This document shows, one piece after another, positions 23,910 through 32,986 of a DNA stretch of 40,477 nt. The DNA comes from an uncultured bacterium (lineage in GTDB: Bacteria > Bacillota > Clostridia > Peptostreptococcales > Anaerovoracaceae): contig CAJMLL010000019.1 in the NCBI GenBank assembly GCA_905214225.1, positions 1 to 40,477 of the forward strand, read 5' to 3'. The first letter of the stretch is position 1, and every line of letters starts with the position of its first letter. The notes beneath the pieces are model-generated. The model was not told where the DNA came from and did not search any database. It saw only the letters and a program-made list of their open reading frames with translations. Made by a program: the position numbers and the translations under genes.

Positions 23910-24401
23910 TTACAGAGCATCCATAACGTGTACGGAAACGCCGGCTTCTTCAAGAAGCGCAATCAAATCCCGGATTTTCATCCACACCGTGGCGGTGTTA
24001 TCGTTCGGATGCACACCGATGATGCCGCGGCCTTCCAGAAAATCCGGATCCAGGTACAGCTCCGCGCGGTGCTTCTGGTCATTTAACAGCCCAAGCGGCG
24101 TCACAGCGCCCGGATACAGCCCCAGAATTGCCTGCAGATCCTTCTCCGACGCAAAAGACAGGCGCCTGGTCCCGTAGCGCTGCTGGAATTCCTTCAGCGG
24201 CACACTCTTGCTGCCCAGAATCGTAATCAGGTAATAATTTCTCTTCTTATCGTCGCGGACAAACAGATTCTTCGCGTCCGCCTCCGGATACGGCAGCTCA
24301 ACCGCCTCCAGATCCTCCATGTTCCAGACCGCGCCGTGCTCCGTGATTTCATGCCAGAGCCCGCGTTCATCCAGAAGGTCATAAATTTCCTGCTTGTTCA
24401 T
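23910..24401 (-). CDS. YbaK/ProX-type aminoacyl-tRNA deacylase
   Basis: The 163-residue protein matches the stand-alone INS-like editing domain (YbaK/PrdX). It has WHEITEHGAVWNMEDLEA, NLFVRDDKKRNYYLITILGSK with the conserved catalytic Lys region, LSFASEKDLQAILGLYPGAVTPLGLLND, and a final GVHPNDNTATVWMKIRDL. The family hydrolyses mischarged Ala-tRNA(Pro). AAGGAG lies just upstream of the ATG. It is not in an operon with a tRNA synthetase. Confidence 0.92.
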   Translation of the reverse strand: MNKQEIYDLLDERGLWHEITEHGAVWNMEDLEAVELPYPEADAKNLFVRDDKKRNYYLITILGSKSVPLKEFQQRYGTRRLSFASEKDLQAILGLYPGAVTPLGLLNDQKHRAELYLDPDFLEGRGIIGVHPNDNTATVWMKIRDLIALLEEAGVSVHVMDAL

Positions 24402-24662
24402 GCTTATTCTCCTTCGCTATTGTTTCAACTGAATGATCCAGAAGGCAGTAAGCCTTAGCAAATTTCATGGTGAAGATTTTACTGCTGGTCATTGTATACA
24501 TTCCCCCGCTGTCCTGCAACTCAAATCCGGAATCACATCGGCCAGACTGTGAGCCGATACCAGCTGCTTCTTACATTTGTATTTAACTTTGTAATTTTCT
24601 GGTTCGTTTTAATCTTGATTATTTAATAATCCGCAGAACCATGGTTTCACTTCGATGCCGGA

Positions 24663-24947
24663 CTACCACCTCTCCCTAATCCTCACATCAATCATATCTC
24701 CGTCCACTTTCTCCAGCTTTTTCCGGATTGATTTCAGCACTCCGATTACATAGCAGATATCGCCGTTCTCGTCTTTCACGCCCATGTTCACGATGCTGCC
24801 GTCATAAGGAATCCCGTCGAACTCCGCATGAACCTTGATGCGGCCTTTCCCGAATTCCTCACGGATGTTCCAGGGAAAAATTACGTACGCGCCGCCTCCC
24901 TCTTCATTTTCATGAAGGACGGCTTTGAATGTATATTCTTTACTCAT
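24663..24947 (-). CDS. DUF1905 domain protein
   Basis: The 94-residue protein consists only of a DUF1905 beta-barrel-like domain: YTFKAVLHENEEGGGAYVIFPWNIREEFGKGRIKVHAEFDGIPYDGSI, then VIGVLKSIRKKL. The function of this family is unknown. The gene directly abuts the GNAT gene, so the two are probably cotranscribed. Start 24947 has a modest GGATGG site. Confidence 0.85.
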   Translation of the reverse strand: MSKEYTFKAVLHENEEGGGAYVIFPWNIREEFGKGRIKVHAEFDGIPYDGSIVNMGVKDENGDICYVIGVLKSIRKKLEKVDGDMIDVRIRERW

Positions 24948-25391
24948 CTACAAATCCATCCCCATCAGAGTCAGCCTTTTTTCTTTTTTAAAGCCGTGCT
25001 TTTCATAGTACACAGGCAGTTTTCCCTCACTGGCGGTGATCAGGTGCACCGCTGCAATTCCTCGCTCTTTCATATCTGCCAGGCAGCGGTCCAGCAGCTG
25101 CGATGCGATGCCGTGCCCCTGATATCCCGGATCTACTGCCAAGTCGTTGATTTCAAAGGTCCGGCCAAAATGAAACAGCATGGAAGTACCAAGGAGCAGA
25201 CCGACGACATTTCCATCCAGAACATATTCCAGTCCGTAGGAATTACCGGATTCCAAGATTTCCTTTACGTGAATCTGTGCCCTTTCCAGCTTCCACGGAT
25301 CATTCCACGGCTCACCGGAAAAGGCCGCGGCATAGATCTCCCCATAACGTACGAGGTGTTCCATTGTGCATGGTCGGATTGCATTACTCAT
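24948..25391 (-). CDS. GNAT family N-acetyltransferase
   Basis: The 147-residue protein has the GNAT acetyl-CoA motif in LAVDPGYQGHGIASQLLDRCL near residue 92, preceded by a strand pattern GNVVGLLLG and followed by LITASEGKLPVYYEKHGF. These are motifs A and B. It transfers an acetyl group from acetyl-CoA to an unknown amine. AGGAG lies upstream of the ATG. Its stop is adjacent to the DUF1905 start. Confidence 0.92.
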   Translation of the reverse strand: MSNAIRPCTMEHLVRYGEIYAAAFSGEPWNDPWKLERAQIHVKEILESGNSYGLEYVLDGNVVGLLLGTSMLFHFGRTFEINDLAVDPGYQGHGIASQLLDRCLADMKERGIAAVHLITASEGKLPVYYEKHGFKKEKRLTLMGMDL

Positions 25392-25413
25392 ATTTTCTCC
25401 TACTTTTATTCAA

Positions 25414-25732
25414 TTATTTACGATTCTGTTTATCTGACTTTTCCGGCTTACATTTGTTAAACCGTTGAAGTTCTTTGATTTTATCCAGAACATGCTTTTT
25501 CAGCTCCGAATCCATCACGTAAAGATATAACCCTTTCTGGCCTCGGGTAAACAAGACTTTGTAGGTATTTCTAATCAGGCGATCAATTATCGGCGCATCT
25601 TCGGGCATAACCTTTTGTTTATGAGGTCTTTTGAATTCTCCAGCTTTTTGAGGATGCCGGGTGTAATCAGTCACTACTTTTCCATTTCGATACAGAAGAT
25701 CATCCGGCAAGGAGTCAAACTGAAATAAGCGG
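25414..25732 (-). pseudogene. C-terminal remnant of a DUF2075 helicase-like protein
   Basis: The frame begins about FDSLPDDLLYRNGKVVTDY and includes IDRLIRNTYKVLFTRGQKGLYLYVMD, the RNTYxVLxTRGxKGxYxY motif near the C-terminus of DUF2075 (schlafen-like/UvrD-type) proteins. The Walker A domain and nearly all of the 600-residue body are absent. The remnant abuts the stop of the ABC permease gene. It has only a TTG to start and no ribosome site, so it is a deletion scar. Confidence 0.75.
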
Positions 25733-25737
25733 CCGCA

Positions 25738-27045
25738 CTACTCAAAACGCAGTGCGTCGATCGGATTGAGTTTTGCCGCCCGGCTCGCCGGGTAGAGACC
25801 GAAGAAAATTCCGATCGCAAAGGAGACGCCAACGGCAATGAGAACACTGCTCATACTGGTGACGGCCTTCACGCCGAGCACCGCGCTGGCGACATTCCCC
25901 AGCACCGCACCGAGAATAATTCCAAAAAATCCGCCGATCAGACAGATAATAATGCTTTCCACGGCGAACTGCATGCGGATTTCCCCGTTTGTTGCGCCGA
26001 TAGCTTTCCGAATTCCGATTTCCCGCGTCCTTTCAGTTACAGAAACCAGCATGATGTTCATGACGCCGATTCCGCCGACCAGAAGGGAAATTCCCGCGAT
26101 CAGTGCAAGGGCAAGCTCGATTTTCGCCATCATATCCTTCATGGCATCCAGCATAGCGTCCATGCTGAATGAAGCAATATGGAAATCGCTGTTTCCTTTA
26201 TAGAAATGCTGATTCAGGAAATTCTCTGCATTCTTTGCGAACTTTTCGCTGTCGGCGGAGGTCCTGGTTTTCACCGTAAAGCTGGAATATCCGCTGTCCG
26301 CGCCGGAAATTTGTTTTGCAGTACTCATCGGAATGAACATCTGCGTAGTCAGATCCTGATCAGACCCGCCGCCTTCCTGGGATCCGGACATCTGCATCTG
26401 TGATTCTTCATACTTATAGACGCCAACGATTGTAAACGTATATGTTTTATGGTTAATCGATACCCGTATCTTCTTCCCGAGTGCGGCCTTTGTCTTTCCT
26501 TGATACAGATTCTTCACCAGTTTGCTGGATACGACCGCAGAAGACGAAGAGTCTGATGCAGCAATCGTCCGCCCCTTCTGGATTTTCAGGCCTTCCACGG
26601 AAGTGTAACCGTGATTGACGCCGGTCAGAGAGACGTAGGCGTACTTTCCGGAATCAGACATACGCACAGCCTTTCCGCTCCCCGCAGACTCAGAAATTCC
26701 GATTTTACTGATCTGAGAACCATATTTCTGCTTCAGCGCAGACAGCATCTGTTCCGTGACCAGGTCTTTTTTCTTCATCGTAGTGCCTGTTTTTCCAAGC
26801 ATCGAACTCACATCCATGGAGCCTGAACCGCCGCTGTGCCTTGCGCGGACCATAAAGGAAACGTTCTTCGCGCCAAGGGAGCTCATGCTGTTCATGACAG
26901 AATTCTCCAGTCCGTTTCCGACGGTTGTAATTCCAATAACGGCAGCAATTCCGATGATGATGCCCAGCATGGTCAAGATGGAACGCAGCTTGTTGGACCA
27001 GATTCCGCTCCAGGCAGAGCGGATATTTTCTCTGAGATTTCTCAT
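25738..27045 (-). CDS. MacB-like ABC transporter permease
   Basis: The 435-residue protein has one N-terminal membrane helix (SILTMLGIIIGIAAVIGIT), a MacB_PCD periplasmic-type domain of about 230 residues rich in Ser and Gly, and three C-terminal FtsX helices with GGIGVMNIMLVSVTERTREIGIRKAIGA. In Bacillota such pairs export antimicrobial peptides or lipoproteins. No membrane-fusion protein gene is next to it. The start overlaps the ATPase stop by one base (TGATG), with GGAGG inside the ATPase gene. Confidence 0.93.
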   Translation of the reverse strand: MRNLRENIRSAWSGIWSNKLRSILTMLGIIIGIAAVIGITTVGNGLENSVMNSMSSLGAKNVSFMVRARHSGGSGSMDVSSMLGKTGTTMKKKDLVTEQMLSALKQKYGSQISKIGISESAGSGKAVRMSDSGKYAYVSLTGVNHGYTSVEGLKIQKGRTIAASDSSSSAVVSSKLVKNLYQGKTKAALGKKIRVSINHKTYTFTIVGVYKYEESQMQMSGSQEGGGSDQDLTTQMFIPMSTAKQISGADSGYSSFTVKTRTSADSEKFAKNAENFLNQHFYKGNSDFHIASFSMDAMLDAMKDMMAKIELALALIAGISLLVGGIGVMNIMLVSVTERTREIGIRKAIGATNGEIRMQFAVESIIICLIGGFFGIILGAVLGNVASAVLGVKAVTSMSSVLIAVGVSFAIGIFFGLYPASRAAKLNPIDALRFE

Positions 27046-27758
27046 CAGCGCGCCTCCTTTCCATCGTTCAGAATCCGTACAGACACAAAACGCCCGTCTG
27101 ACATGTCATAAATCCGGTCGGTTTCTTCTGCCAGGTCGTTGTTATGCGTAATCAGGACAATGGTCTTCCCCTGCTTCTGATTCAGCTGGTGGAAAATTTT
27201 CATAACTAAAGCGCCGGTTTTACTGTCCAAGGCGCCGGTCGGCTCGTCAGCTAGAATAATGTCCGGGTCATTGGCCATGGCGCGGGCAATCGCTACACGC
27301 TGCATCTGGCCGCCGGAAAGCTCCGTCGGCTTATGCTTCATGCGTTCTTTCATCCCCACCAGATCCAGAAGTTCCGCCGCGCGGTCCATTCTTTTCTTTC
27401 GCGGAAGGCCCGCATACATCATGGGAAGCGCAACATTTTCCAGCGCACTGATTTTCTGGATCAGATTAAAATTCTGGAACACAAAACCGATTTTCCGGCT
27501 GCGGATGGCAGACAGATCCCTATCCTTGCAAGATTCAATTTTTGTCCCTGCCAGGGTATAACTGCCTGACGTCGCACGGTCCAGCACGCCGATAATGTTC
27601 ATCAGCGTTGATTTTCCTGCGCCGGACGCACCGACGATAGACACAAACTCGCCCTCCTGCACGTCCATGTCGATGCCATGCAGGATTTCCAGCTCATTCG
27701 GCTTTCCGATGTGGTATTTCTTTACAATTCCCCGCATTGTGATAATTGGTTCACTCAT
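27045..27758 (-). CDS. MacB/LolD-type ABC transporter ATPase
   Basis: The 237-residue ATPase has Walker [10 protein letters not shown], the Q-loop FVFQNFNLI, the signature [14 protein letters not shown], Walker [13 protein letters not shown] and the His switch LITHN. It energises the permease encoded directly downstream. AGGAGGGG lies before the ATG and overlaps the end of the phosphatase gene, so the three genes form one operon. Confidence 0.95.
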   Translation of the reverse strand: MSEPIITMRGIVKKYHIGKPNELEILHGIDMDVQEGEFVSIVGASGAGKSTLMNIIGVLDRATSGSYTLAGTKIESCKDRDLSAIRSRKIGFVFQNFNLIQKISALENVALPMMYAGLPRKKRMDRAAELLDLVGMKERMKHKPTELSGGQMQRVAIARAMANDPDIILADEPTGALDSKTGALVMKIFHQLNQKQGKTIVLITHNNDLAEETDRIYDMSDGRFVSVRILNDGKEAR

Positions 27759-27770
27759 ACGCAGCCCCTC

Positions 27771-28319
27771 CTAAAATTCATACTCTCTGACTTCCGCGTT
27801 GCGGATGCCGAATCCCGCAAACTCCGCATTGGTCATGTCTCGGAAATAGGATTCAATAAACCTGGAAATCCCGTTATGGGCGGTCAGAAGACAGGTTTTC
27901 TCCGGCTGCTTCTTCAGATCGTCCAGCAGGTTGTAAATCCGCTGCGCCACACGGAGCATGGACTCACCGCCATTGTAGCTGTCAATAAAATTCTCTTTTG
28001 CCCGGCGGAAGGCTCTGCCGTTTCTCGGCGTAGATTCCCATTTTCCAAAGTTCTGCTCCATCAGCCGCGGTTCGACTTTGAATGGCACTCCCGTGATATC
28101 TGAAATTTCCCTTGCCGTGTCGTACGCCCTGCTCAGAGGTGAAGTCAGGATCTCGTCGATATGGATTTTCCCGGCATCCATTTTCTCTTTCAGCACACGT
28201 CCCGTTTCCCGCGCCTGCTCGTGGCCGCGGTCTGTCAGCGGGCTGTCCGTCGCCCCGCAGATCTTATTTTCCACATTCCACACGGTTTCCCCGTGTCTGA
28301 CAAAATACAGCTTTCCCAA
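27771..28319 (-). CDS. Histidine phosphatase family protein
   Basis: The core starts GKLYFVRHGETVWNVENKICG, the RHG motif with the catalytic His, and continues with DSPLTDRGHEQA, TSPLSRAYDTA, LMEQNFGKWE and LLTAHNGISRF (second His). It is a phosphoglycerate-mutase-like phosphatase of unknown substrate. The frame opens at a GTG at 28346, but the TTG at 28319, just behind AAAAGGGG, gives the better ribosome spacing and a normal N-terminus. It precedes the ABC exporter genes by 12 bases. Confidence 0.9.
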   Translation of the reverse strand: MGKLYFVRHGETVWNVENKICGATDSPLTDRGHEQARETGRVLKEKMDAGKIHIDEILTSPLSRAYDTAREISDITGVPFKVEPRLMEQNFGKWESTPRNGRAFRRAKENFIDSYNGGESMLRVAQRIYNLLDDLKKQPEKTCLLTAHNGISRFIESYFRDMTNAEFAGFGIRNAEVREYEF

Positions 28320-28548
28320 GATTTTCCCCTTTTCTGCCGGAAACACGCTCAGGCCCTGAGCCAGACACGTGTCCCATTCACATTATATATCTACTGTTAT
28401 TCTATATACGGGCACTTGAAGACGGCGATTATTCATCCGTCCGTTTTTATGTCGTGCGAGAATATTATCCACTCGGGGCCGAGAAAATTCCAGCCTCTCT
28501 GAAAAACTTTACAGAAAACTCGTCAATCCGTCATGTGCTCCATTGCCG

Positions 28549-29364
28549 TCATCCGAGTATAATCCGCGCGCGAAGCTTTTCTTCTTCCTGGACCGGCACG
28601 TCAGCAACGGCAATGAATTCGTCAATGGACAGAAATCCGCCGTTTTCGTGCCGGTAAGCGAGCGCGCGTTCCGCTTTTTCAGCAGTCATGCCCGGAAGGG
28701 CGGCCAGCTGGCCGGCTGTGCAGCTGCTCAGGCTGACGATCCCTGCACTCTGCGGACTGATTGCGCCAGCTGGCTGTGCAGCGGCTGAAGACCGTTCTGC
28801 TGCTTTGTCCGTTTCTGCATCAGCAGGAGCAGCTCCCTGCATCTGAGCTTCAGCCGCCTGAGCAGCATCCGCAAAGGCGGCGGAAGGAACATAGTCTTCC
28901 GGAACTGCTGAATAATCCGGTTCTGTATACCTTGCTTCCTGCATCTTCGGCACCAGATCTGATTCCGCATGCGAAAGCGGGGTCTGCCGCGAAGAATCCG
29001 GCGTATTCAATGATGCCGGCCTCGCCGTCGCTGGATCGGCATCCGAAAAGCCATTCTCAGCCTCTTCACAAAATCTGAGATAAGGCCTGATCGTGAGAAT
29101 GGAATGAATGATTCCTACGAAATACATGGCAAACCAGATACTAAATAAAGCATTATCCACCGGGCTGCCATTCTTAAGCGGCAAAGAAAGAATAACGGTT
29201 CCTAACTGGGTGATGATATATACAACTCCTGCAAATTTCCATTTCTTATTATCAGCCTTGTTACCAATGTAGAAGAATCCAACCCATGCAAGAAAAAGCA
29301 GGGAAGTCAGCGCCCACAACGATTTTTTCACTTTCCACGAAAACGAATGTTTCTGCTTACTCAT
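28549..29364 (-). CDS. Membrane protein with C-terminal helix-hairpin-helix domain
   Basis: The 271-residue protein has about three membrane helices: SLWALTSLLFLAWVGFFYI near residue 15, VVYIITQLGTVILSLPL near 47 and ALFSIWFAMYFVGIIHSIL near 73. A low-complexity linker rich in Ala, Glu and Pro spans about residues 105-210. The C-terminus, IVSLSSCTAGQLAALPGMTAEKAERALAYR then GGFLSIDEFIAVADVP, is a ComEA-like helix-hairpin-helix, which normally binds DNA. A membrane-anchored HhH protein could bind DNA at the membrane. ATG 29364 has a better-spaced site than the GTG at 29373. Confidence 0.8.
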   Translation of the reverse strand: MSKQKHSFSWKVKKSLWALTSLLFLAWVGFFYIGNKADNKKWKFAGVVYIITQLGTVILSLPLKNGSPVDNALFSIWFAMYFVGIIHSILTIRPYLRFCEEAENGFSDADPATARPASLNTPDSSRQTPLSHAESDLVPKMQEARYTEPDYSAVPEDYVPSAAFADAAQAAEAQMQGAAPADAETDKAAERSSAAAQPAGAISPQSAGIVSLSSCTAGQLAALPGMTAEKAERALAYRHENGGFLSIDEFIAVADVPVQEEEKLRARIILG

Positions 29365-29442
29365 GTTTTCCACTCTCTTTCAAATTTCAGACTTCAGGCC
29401 GCCTGAAGTCTGCATATTCCTCAAATTCACTGCATCACCGCG

Positions 29443-30738
29443 TTAAAACGGCACAATGGCCTTGAAACTCTTATCGTGCAGAACGTTGCAGACGTTTTCA
29501 TTCTTAAAGAACAGTTCGTCCACATCCTTTTTAAAATCCATATTCATTATGTCCTCCCGGCGGAATTTGACGGAGTAGATGTAATCATCCTTCAGGCGGC
29601 CGGTGTTGTCCCGACGCTGCGTGTAGGCAGACATCACGATCATCTGCACGCCCGGCGCAAGGCTGAAAAAGTGCGTCGCAATACACAGTCCCAGACCCAG
29701 AACACACTGGTAATAGTCCGATCTGACCTTCGCCTGTGACTTATCCTTCACTTTCACTATGCCGCTGGTCAGCTTCTGCGCGTAAGTCTGCGGCATATCT
29801 TCAATCTCCGGAAGATCCAGGTCGACATGCAGAGAATCTCCCTGCAGGTCGTAATCAATGTGAAACTCAAAAGGCATTTCCGCGCCTTCTACCCAACTGT
29901 TCAGATTCTGGTCAATGGTCTGCGGGTCATTGGCGAGCAGCTTCTGAAGATGCTTCTTCTGGCGCTGGTACTCCTCCTGATACTGCTGGTTTTCCGCATC
30001 CATGCGGGCCTGTTCCTTCTGATCAAACGCATCCTTATCTTTCTTCCATTCGATCAGCGAATCTGCCAGCCGCTGGCGCAGACGCTCCTGAACGTATTCT
30101 TCGACCATTTCGTCCTTCTTCCAGAACTTCATCGTCTTGATGGACGTTACCGCCTCAGCCCGTAACTTCGCCGCCAGTTCATCCTTTGTCGGCTGAGGAA
30201 CAGGGTACGGCTCACATTCTGCCGCCTGCTGCGGCCTCATCTCCGCAAGCTGCTTCTCATAAGCCTCCGTCGAGTACACTTCGCAGGACTTCCTGTAAAT
30301 ATTCAGAATTTCCTCAGTCTGCTCATTTTCCTCACGCAGGAGTTTAGCTGCCAGCTTTGCAACCCCTTCGTTGTACTCCGGCGTCCTTCTGATCTTCCGG
30401 ATCACCGACGGGTCGAGAATTAATTCCCCCGTCTCAGGGTTATAGATGTCCACCGTGCCGTCCGTCTTATACTCCAGGCGGAAATCTCCGACCGGTTCCG
30501 GATACATCGTCGTTCCCGTCCCGGCCTTCTGCCTGCGCTGTGATGGCGCTTTCTTCTTTCCGCCACCGATCTTTTGCCGGTCATAGAGACCGGTGCCCGG
30601 AATTCCCGTATTCAGATAGGTTCCATTCTTCCCGAAATTTATCGAGGCGCCGCGCGGCCCGACCGTCAGACTCGTCCCCGATTTCGAGAAATTCACCCGT
30701 ACACCCTTGCATATCGTTACTGATTTTCGAAATCTCAT
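29443..30738 (-). CDS. DUF4236 domain protein with long charged extension
   Basis: Taking the ATG at 30738 gives 431 residues. The first 60 residues are a clear DUF4236 domain: RFRKSVTICKGVRVNFSKSG, TSLTVGPRGASINFGKNGTYLNTGIPGTGLYDRQKI. A long, charged, coiled-coil-like region follows at about residues 150-290, rich in Lys, Glu and Gln. The last 140 residues form a separate globular part (FHIDYDLQGDSLHVDLDLPEIE, then YYQCVLGLGLCIATHFFSLAPGVQMIVMSAY). The function of DUF4236 is unknown. Its gene is next to the HhH membrane-protein gene on the same strand, 79 bases away. Confidence 0.8.
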   Translation of the reverse strand: MRFRKSVTICKGVRVNFSKSGTSLTVGPRGASINFGKNGTYLNTGIPGTGLYDRQKIGGGKKKAPSQRRQKAGTGTTMYPEPVGDFRLEYKTDGTVDIYNPETGELILDPSVIRKIRRTPEYNEGVAKLAAKLLREENEQTEEILNIYRKSCEVYSTEAYEKQLAEMRPQQAAECEPYPVPQPTKDELAAKLRAEAVTSIKTMKFWKKDEMVEEYVQERLRQRLADSLIEWKKDKDAFDQKEQARMDAENQQYQEEYQRQKKHLQKLLANDPQTIDQNLNSWVEGAEMPFEFHIDYDLQGDSLHVDLDLPEIEDMPQTYAQKLTSGIVKVKDKSQAKVRSDYYQCVLGLGLCIATHFFSLAPGVQMIVMSAYTQRRDNTGRLKDDYIYSVKFRREDIMNMDFKKDVDELFFKNENVCNVLHDKSFKAIVPF

Positions 30739-30994
30739 CGCTTCTTCACATCTTCTTTCCTGAATCTGCGCAATTTTTCTGCCATCTCTGTCCATAAGGA
30801 TCAAACTGGCTTCATCACACCGAAGCATTTCCCCATAGACAAAAGCCAAAGTAGCAAGGAAGCCGCCCGGCTGATGAGAAAATCAGTCCTCTGGCGGCTC
30901 CATACATGTAAGAGGAAAATCCACGACTTCGTAAACTTTCCCGATCTGTTTATATTATACCGGTTTTCAAGAGGGGAATCAAGAGCGGGGTGCA

Positions 30995-31441
30995 TTATGC
31001 CAAAGCTCTCTGTGACATGCGCTGGTTCAAGCCAGACAAGGGTATTACTTTACCCTTGTCCAGCCGGAGCTGATTGTACGCGGATGGCATCTGGCTGAAC
31101 ACAATTTCATCCTGTCCATCGTGATCAATGTCGACATATGTGTACGCAAGACGCGGTTTATTGGCAGACACTGGTTTTGGGATGATAAGTCTGCTGCCCT
31201 TCCAACGGCAGATGCCTCCGGTTTCCAGGCCCGACTGTGCAGGTGTCATGACCGACCGGTTGATCTTTTTCCCGGCCAGAGCCAGGTGGTACTCATGAAT
31301 CAGTTTCTTATACGACGTGTGCTGATTCTCTGTGCTGGCATAAGCATGAACAGCAGTGAAACACATTACCAGCACTACAGCCAGTGTCGTCATCAGTAAA
31401 GCAGTACGAATTCGTGAATGAAACAATCTCTTCTTTTCCAT
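30995..31441 (-). CDS. Exported hypothetical protein, probably truncated
   Basis: The 148-residue protein has a signal peptide (KKRLFHSRIRTALLMTTLAVVLVMCF, then AYAST). The mature part includes RLAYTYVDIDHDGQDEIVFSQ, a strand plus DxDxDGxxE calcium-like loop seen in many secreted Bacillota proteins that read out integrin-like repeats. The expected further strands are missing, and the chain ends soon after a perfect hairpin in the DNA at 31035-31060, so I suspect a C-terminal truncation. Function unknown. Confidence 0.65.
   Translation of the reverse strand: MEKKRLFHSRIRTALLMTTLAVVLVMCFTAVHAYASTENQHTSYKKLIHEYHLALAGKKINRSVMTPAQSGLETGGICRWKGSRLIIPKPVSANKPRLAYTYVDIDHDGQDEIVFSQMPSAYNQLRLDKGKVIPLSGLNQRMSQRALA
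31035..31060. repeat. Perfect 10-bp hairpin inside the exported protein gene
   Basis: GACAAGGGTA (31035-31044) and TACCCTTGTC (31051-31060) flank a six-base loop. It encodes part of the protein's last 25 residues. Confidence 0.6.
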
Positions 31442-31612
31442 CGTTTCTCCTTTATTATCATATTTGATTGTACAGCGGTTACAATATTTAACTCACGGAA
31501 GAGGTGCGCAGATCTGTTATCTTTTCGAATCACATCTGTTCCCGTTGATCTATTTACATTGTAGTCTCTGCCTTCACGAAATTTTCGTACCTTTGCTGTC
31601 AGCTTCTGTACA

Positions 31613-31924
31613 CTACTTAAACTTCACCGCTGTTCCATAGGCCATAACTTCTGCAGCGCCCTGCATGATCGCTGAAGTCGCGTAACGTACGTTTACAATC
31701 GCGTCTGCGCCCAGTGCGTCCGCTTCCTTTGTCATTCTCTGCGTCGCAATGTCACGCGCCTGATTCATCATATCTGTGTAAGCGCCAAGTTCTCCTCCAA
31801 CGATCTGCTTCAGGCCCTGTGTAAAATCACGGCCGATATTTTTAGACTGAATCGTGCTTCCGCGCACCATTCCCAGCATTTCCAATTCTTTTCCAGTGAT
31901 GTAATCTGTGTTTACGATAAGCAT
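31613..31924 (-). CDS. YbjQ / UPF0145 family protein
   Basis: From the ATG at 31924, eight bases after GGGAGG, the protein has 103 residues, the usual length. It has LIVNTDYITGKELEMLGMVRGSTIQSKNIGRDF, then MMNQARDIATQRMTKEADALGADAIVNVRYATS, the conserved GANAVVxVxY motif, and ends AEVMAYGTAVKF. It is a small, probably oligomeric, putative heavy-metal-binding protein of unknown function. Confidence 0.93.
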   Translation of the reverse strand: MLIVNTDYITGKELEMLGMVRGSTIQSKNIGRDFTQGLKQIVGGELGAYTDMMNQARDIATQRMTKEADALGADAIVNVRYATSAIMQGAAEVMAYGTAVKFK

Positions 31925-32115
31925 GTGCATTACCTCCCGCAATAAAATAGTTGCATTATTCATTCATTTATCCTGCTGAATAAAGCCGTCAACAATTGCC
32001 GGCGGCTCTATTTTTAGCTTCATTGGTTAACCGTTTTATTTATCTGATCAACCACATGTTCCGGGAATGCTTATTTCATCATGTTAAAATCGAGATCCGT
32101 AAGCATCCCTGAGAG

Positions 32116-32904
32116 TTACAGCTCTCTTGACCTTTCTGTTGCCTGGACAACTGCCTGCATAACACTGTAGCGGAAAGCACCGGCTTCCAGCGCCTCTGTT
32201 CCTTCGATGGTCGTTCCGGCCGGGGATGTGACCATATCTTTTAACGCACCCGGATGCATGCCTTTTTCCATAATCAATTTTGCTGAACCGAGCACGGTCT
32301 GCAACGCCAGTTTATAGGCGACATCCCTGGTCAGGCCTTCTTTGACACCGCCGTCTGCAAGGGCCTCGATGAACATGGCAACATAAGCCGGGCCGCCTCC
32401 GGAAAGTCCGCAGACTGCATCAATATCGTATTCTTTCACCCATTCTACGATGCCGATACTGGTAAACAGCTTCTGTGCAAACTCTTTTTCTTCATCCTTC
32501 AGATCATTCTCGCTGCAGAGTGCAAATGCTCCTTCGAATACCAGTGCCGGTGTGTTCGGCATGATTCTGAGAATTCTCGGCGCACCTTTGATTGCCATCT
32601 GCAGTTTTTCAACACTTGTACCTGCGACAATGGAAAATACTGCCTTACCATCCATTGCGCCTTCTGCTTCTGTGCAGGTCTGGACATACTGCTGCGGCTT
32701 GACTGCCAGAAGAATAATATCACTGGCTTCTGCAAGCTCTTTTACCGACCCTTTCAACTCCAGGCCGAAGTCCTCCGCCGCAGATGCTGCAGAATCCTTT
32801 GGATCATAGACACAGACATCCTGTGCCTTTAATACACCTTTATTCACAGCACCTTTTACAATGGCGCTTCCCATGTTTCCAAATCCCAGTACTCCGAATT
32901 TCAT
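32116..32904 (-). CDS. proC: Pyrroline-5-carboxylate reductase
   Basis: The 262-residue protein has the full ProC pattern: KFGVLGFGNMGSAIVKGAVN for NADP, ILLAVKPQQ, LRIMPNTPALVFEGA, and LSGGGPAYVAMFIEALADGGVKEGL with the final VTSPAGTTIEGTEALEAGAFR. It makes L-proline from pyrroline-5-carboxylate. A second ATG at 32913 is three codons upstream; AGGAGG sits close to that one and is better spaced for 32904. Compared with the paralogue at 20839-21615, this is the canonical housekeeping copy. Confidence 0.93.
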   Translation of the reverse strand: MKFGVLGFGNMGSAIVKGAVNKGVLKAQDVCVYDPKDSAASAAEDFGLELKGSVKELAEASDIILLAVKPQQYVQTCTEAEGAMDGKAVFSIVAGTSVEKLQMAIKGAPRILRIMPNTPALVFEGAFALCSENDLKDEEKEFAQKLFTSIGIVEWVKEYDIDAVCGLSGGGPAYVAMFIEALADGGVKEGLTRDVAYKLALQTVLGSAKLIMEKGMHPGALKDMVTSPAGTTIEGTEALEAGAFRYSVMQAVVQATERSREL

Positions 32905-32986
32905 TTGTTTCATATCCTCCTTTTTATTTCTTCTGCTCTCCGGTTATCTTCATCCAGACGCAGACAAAATCAACATTTTTATGAAA

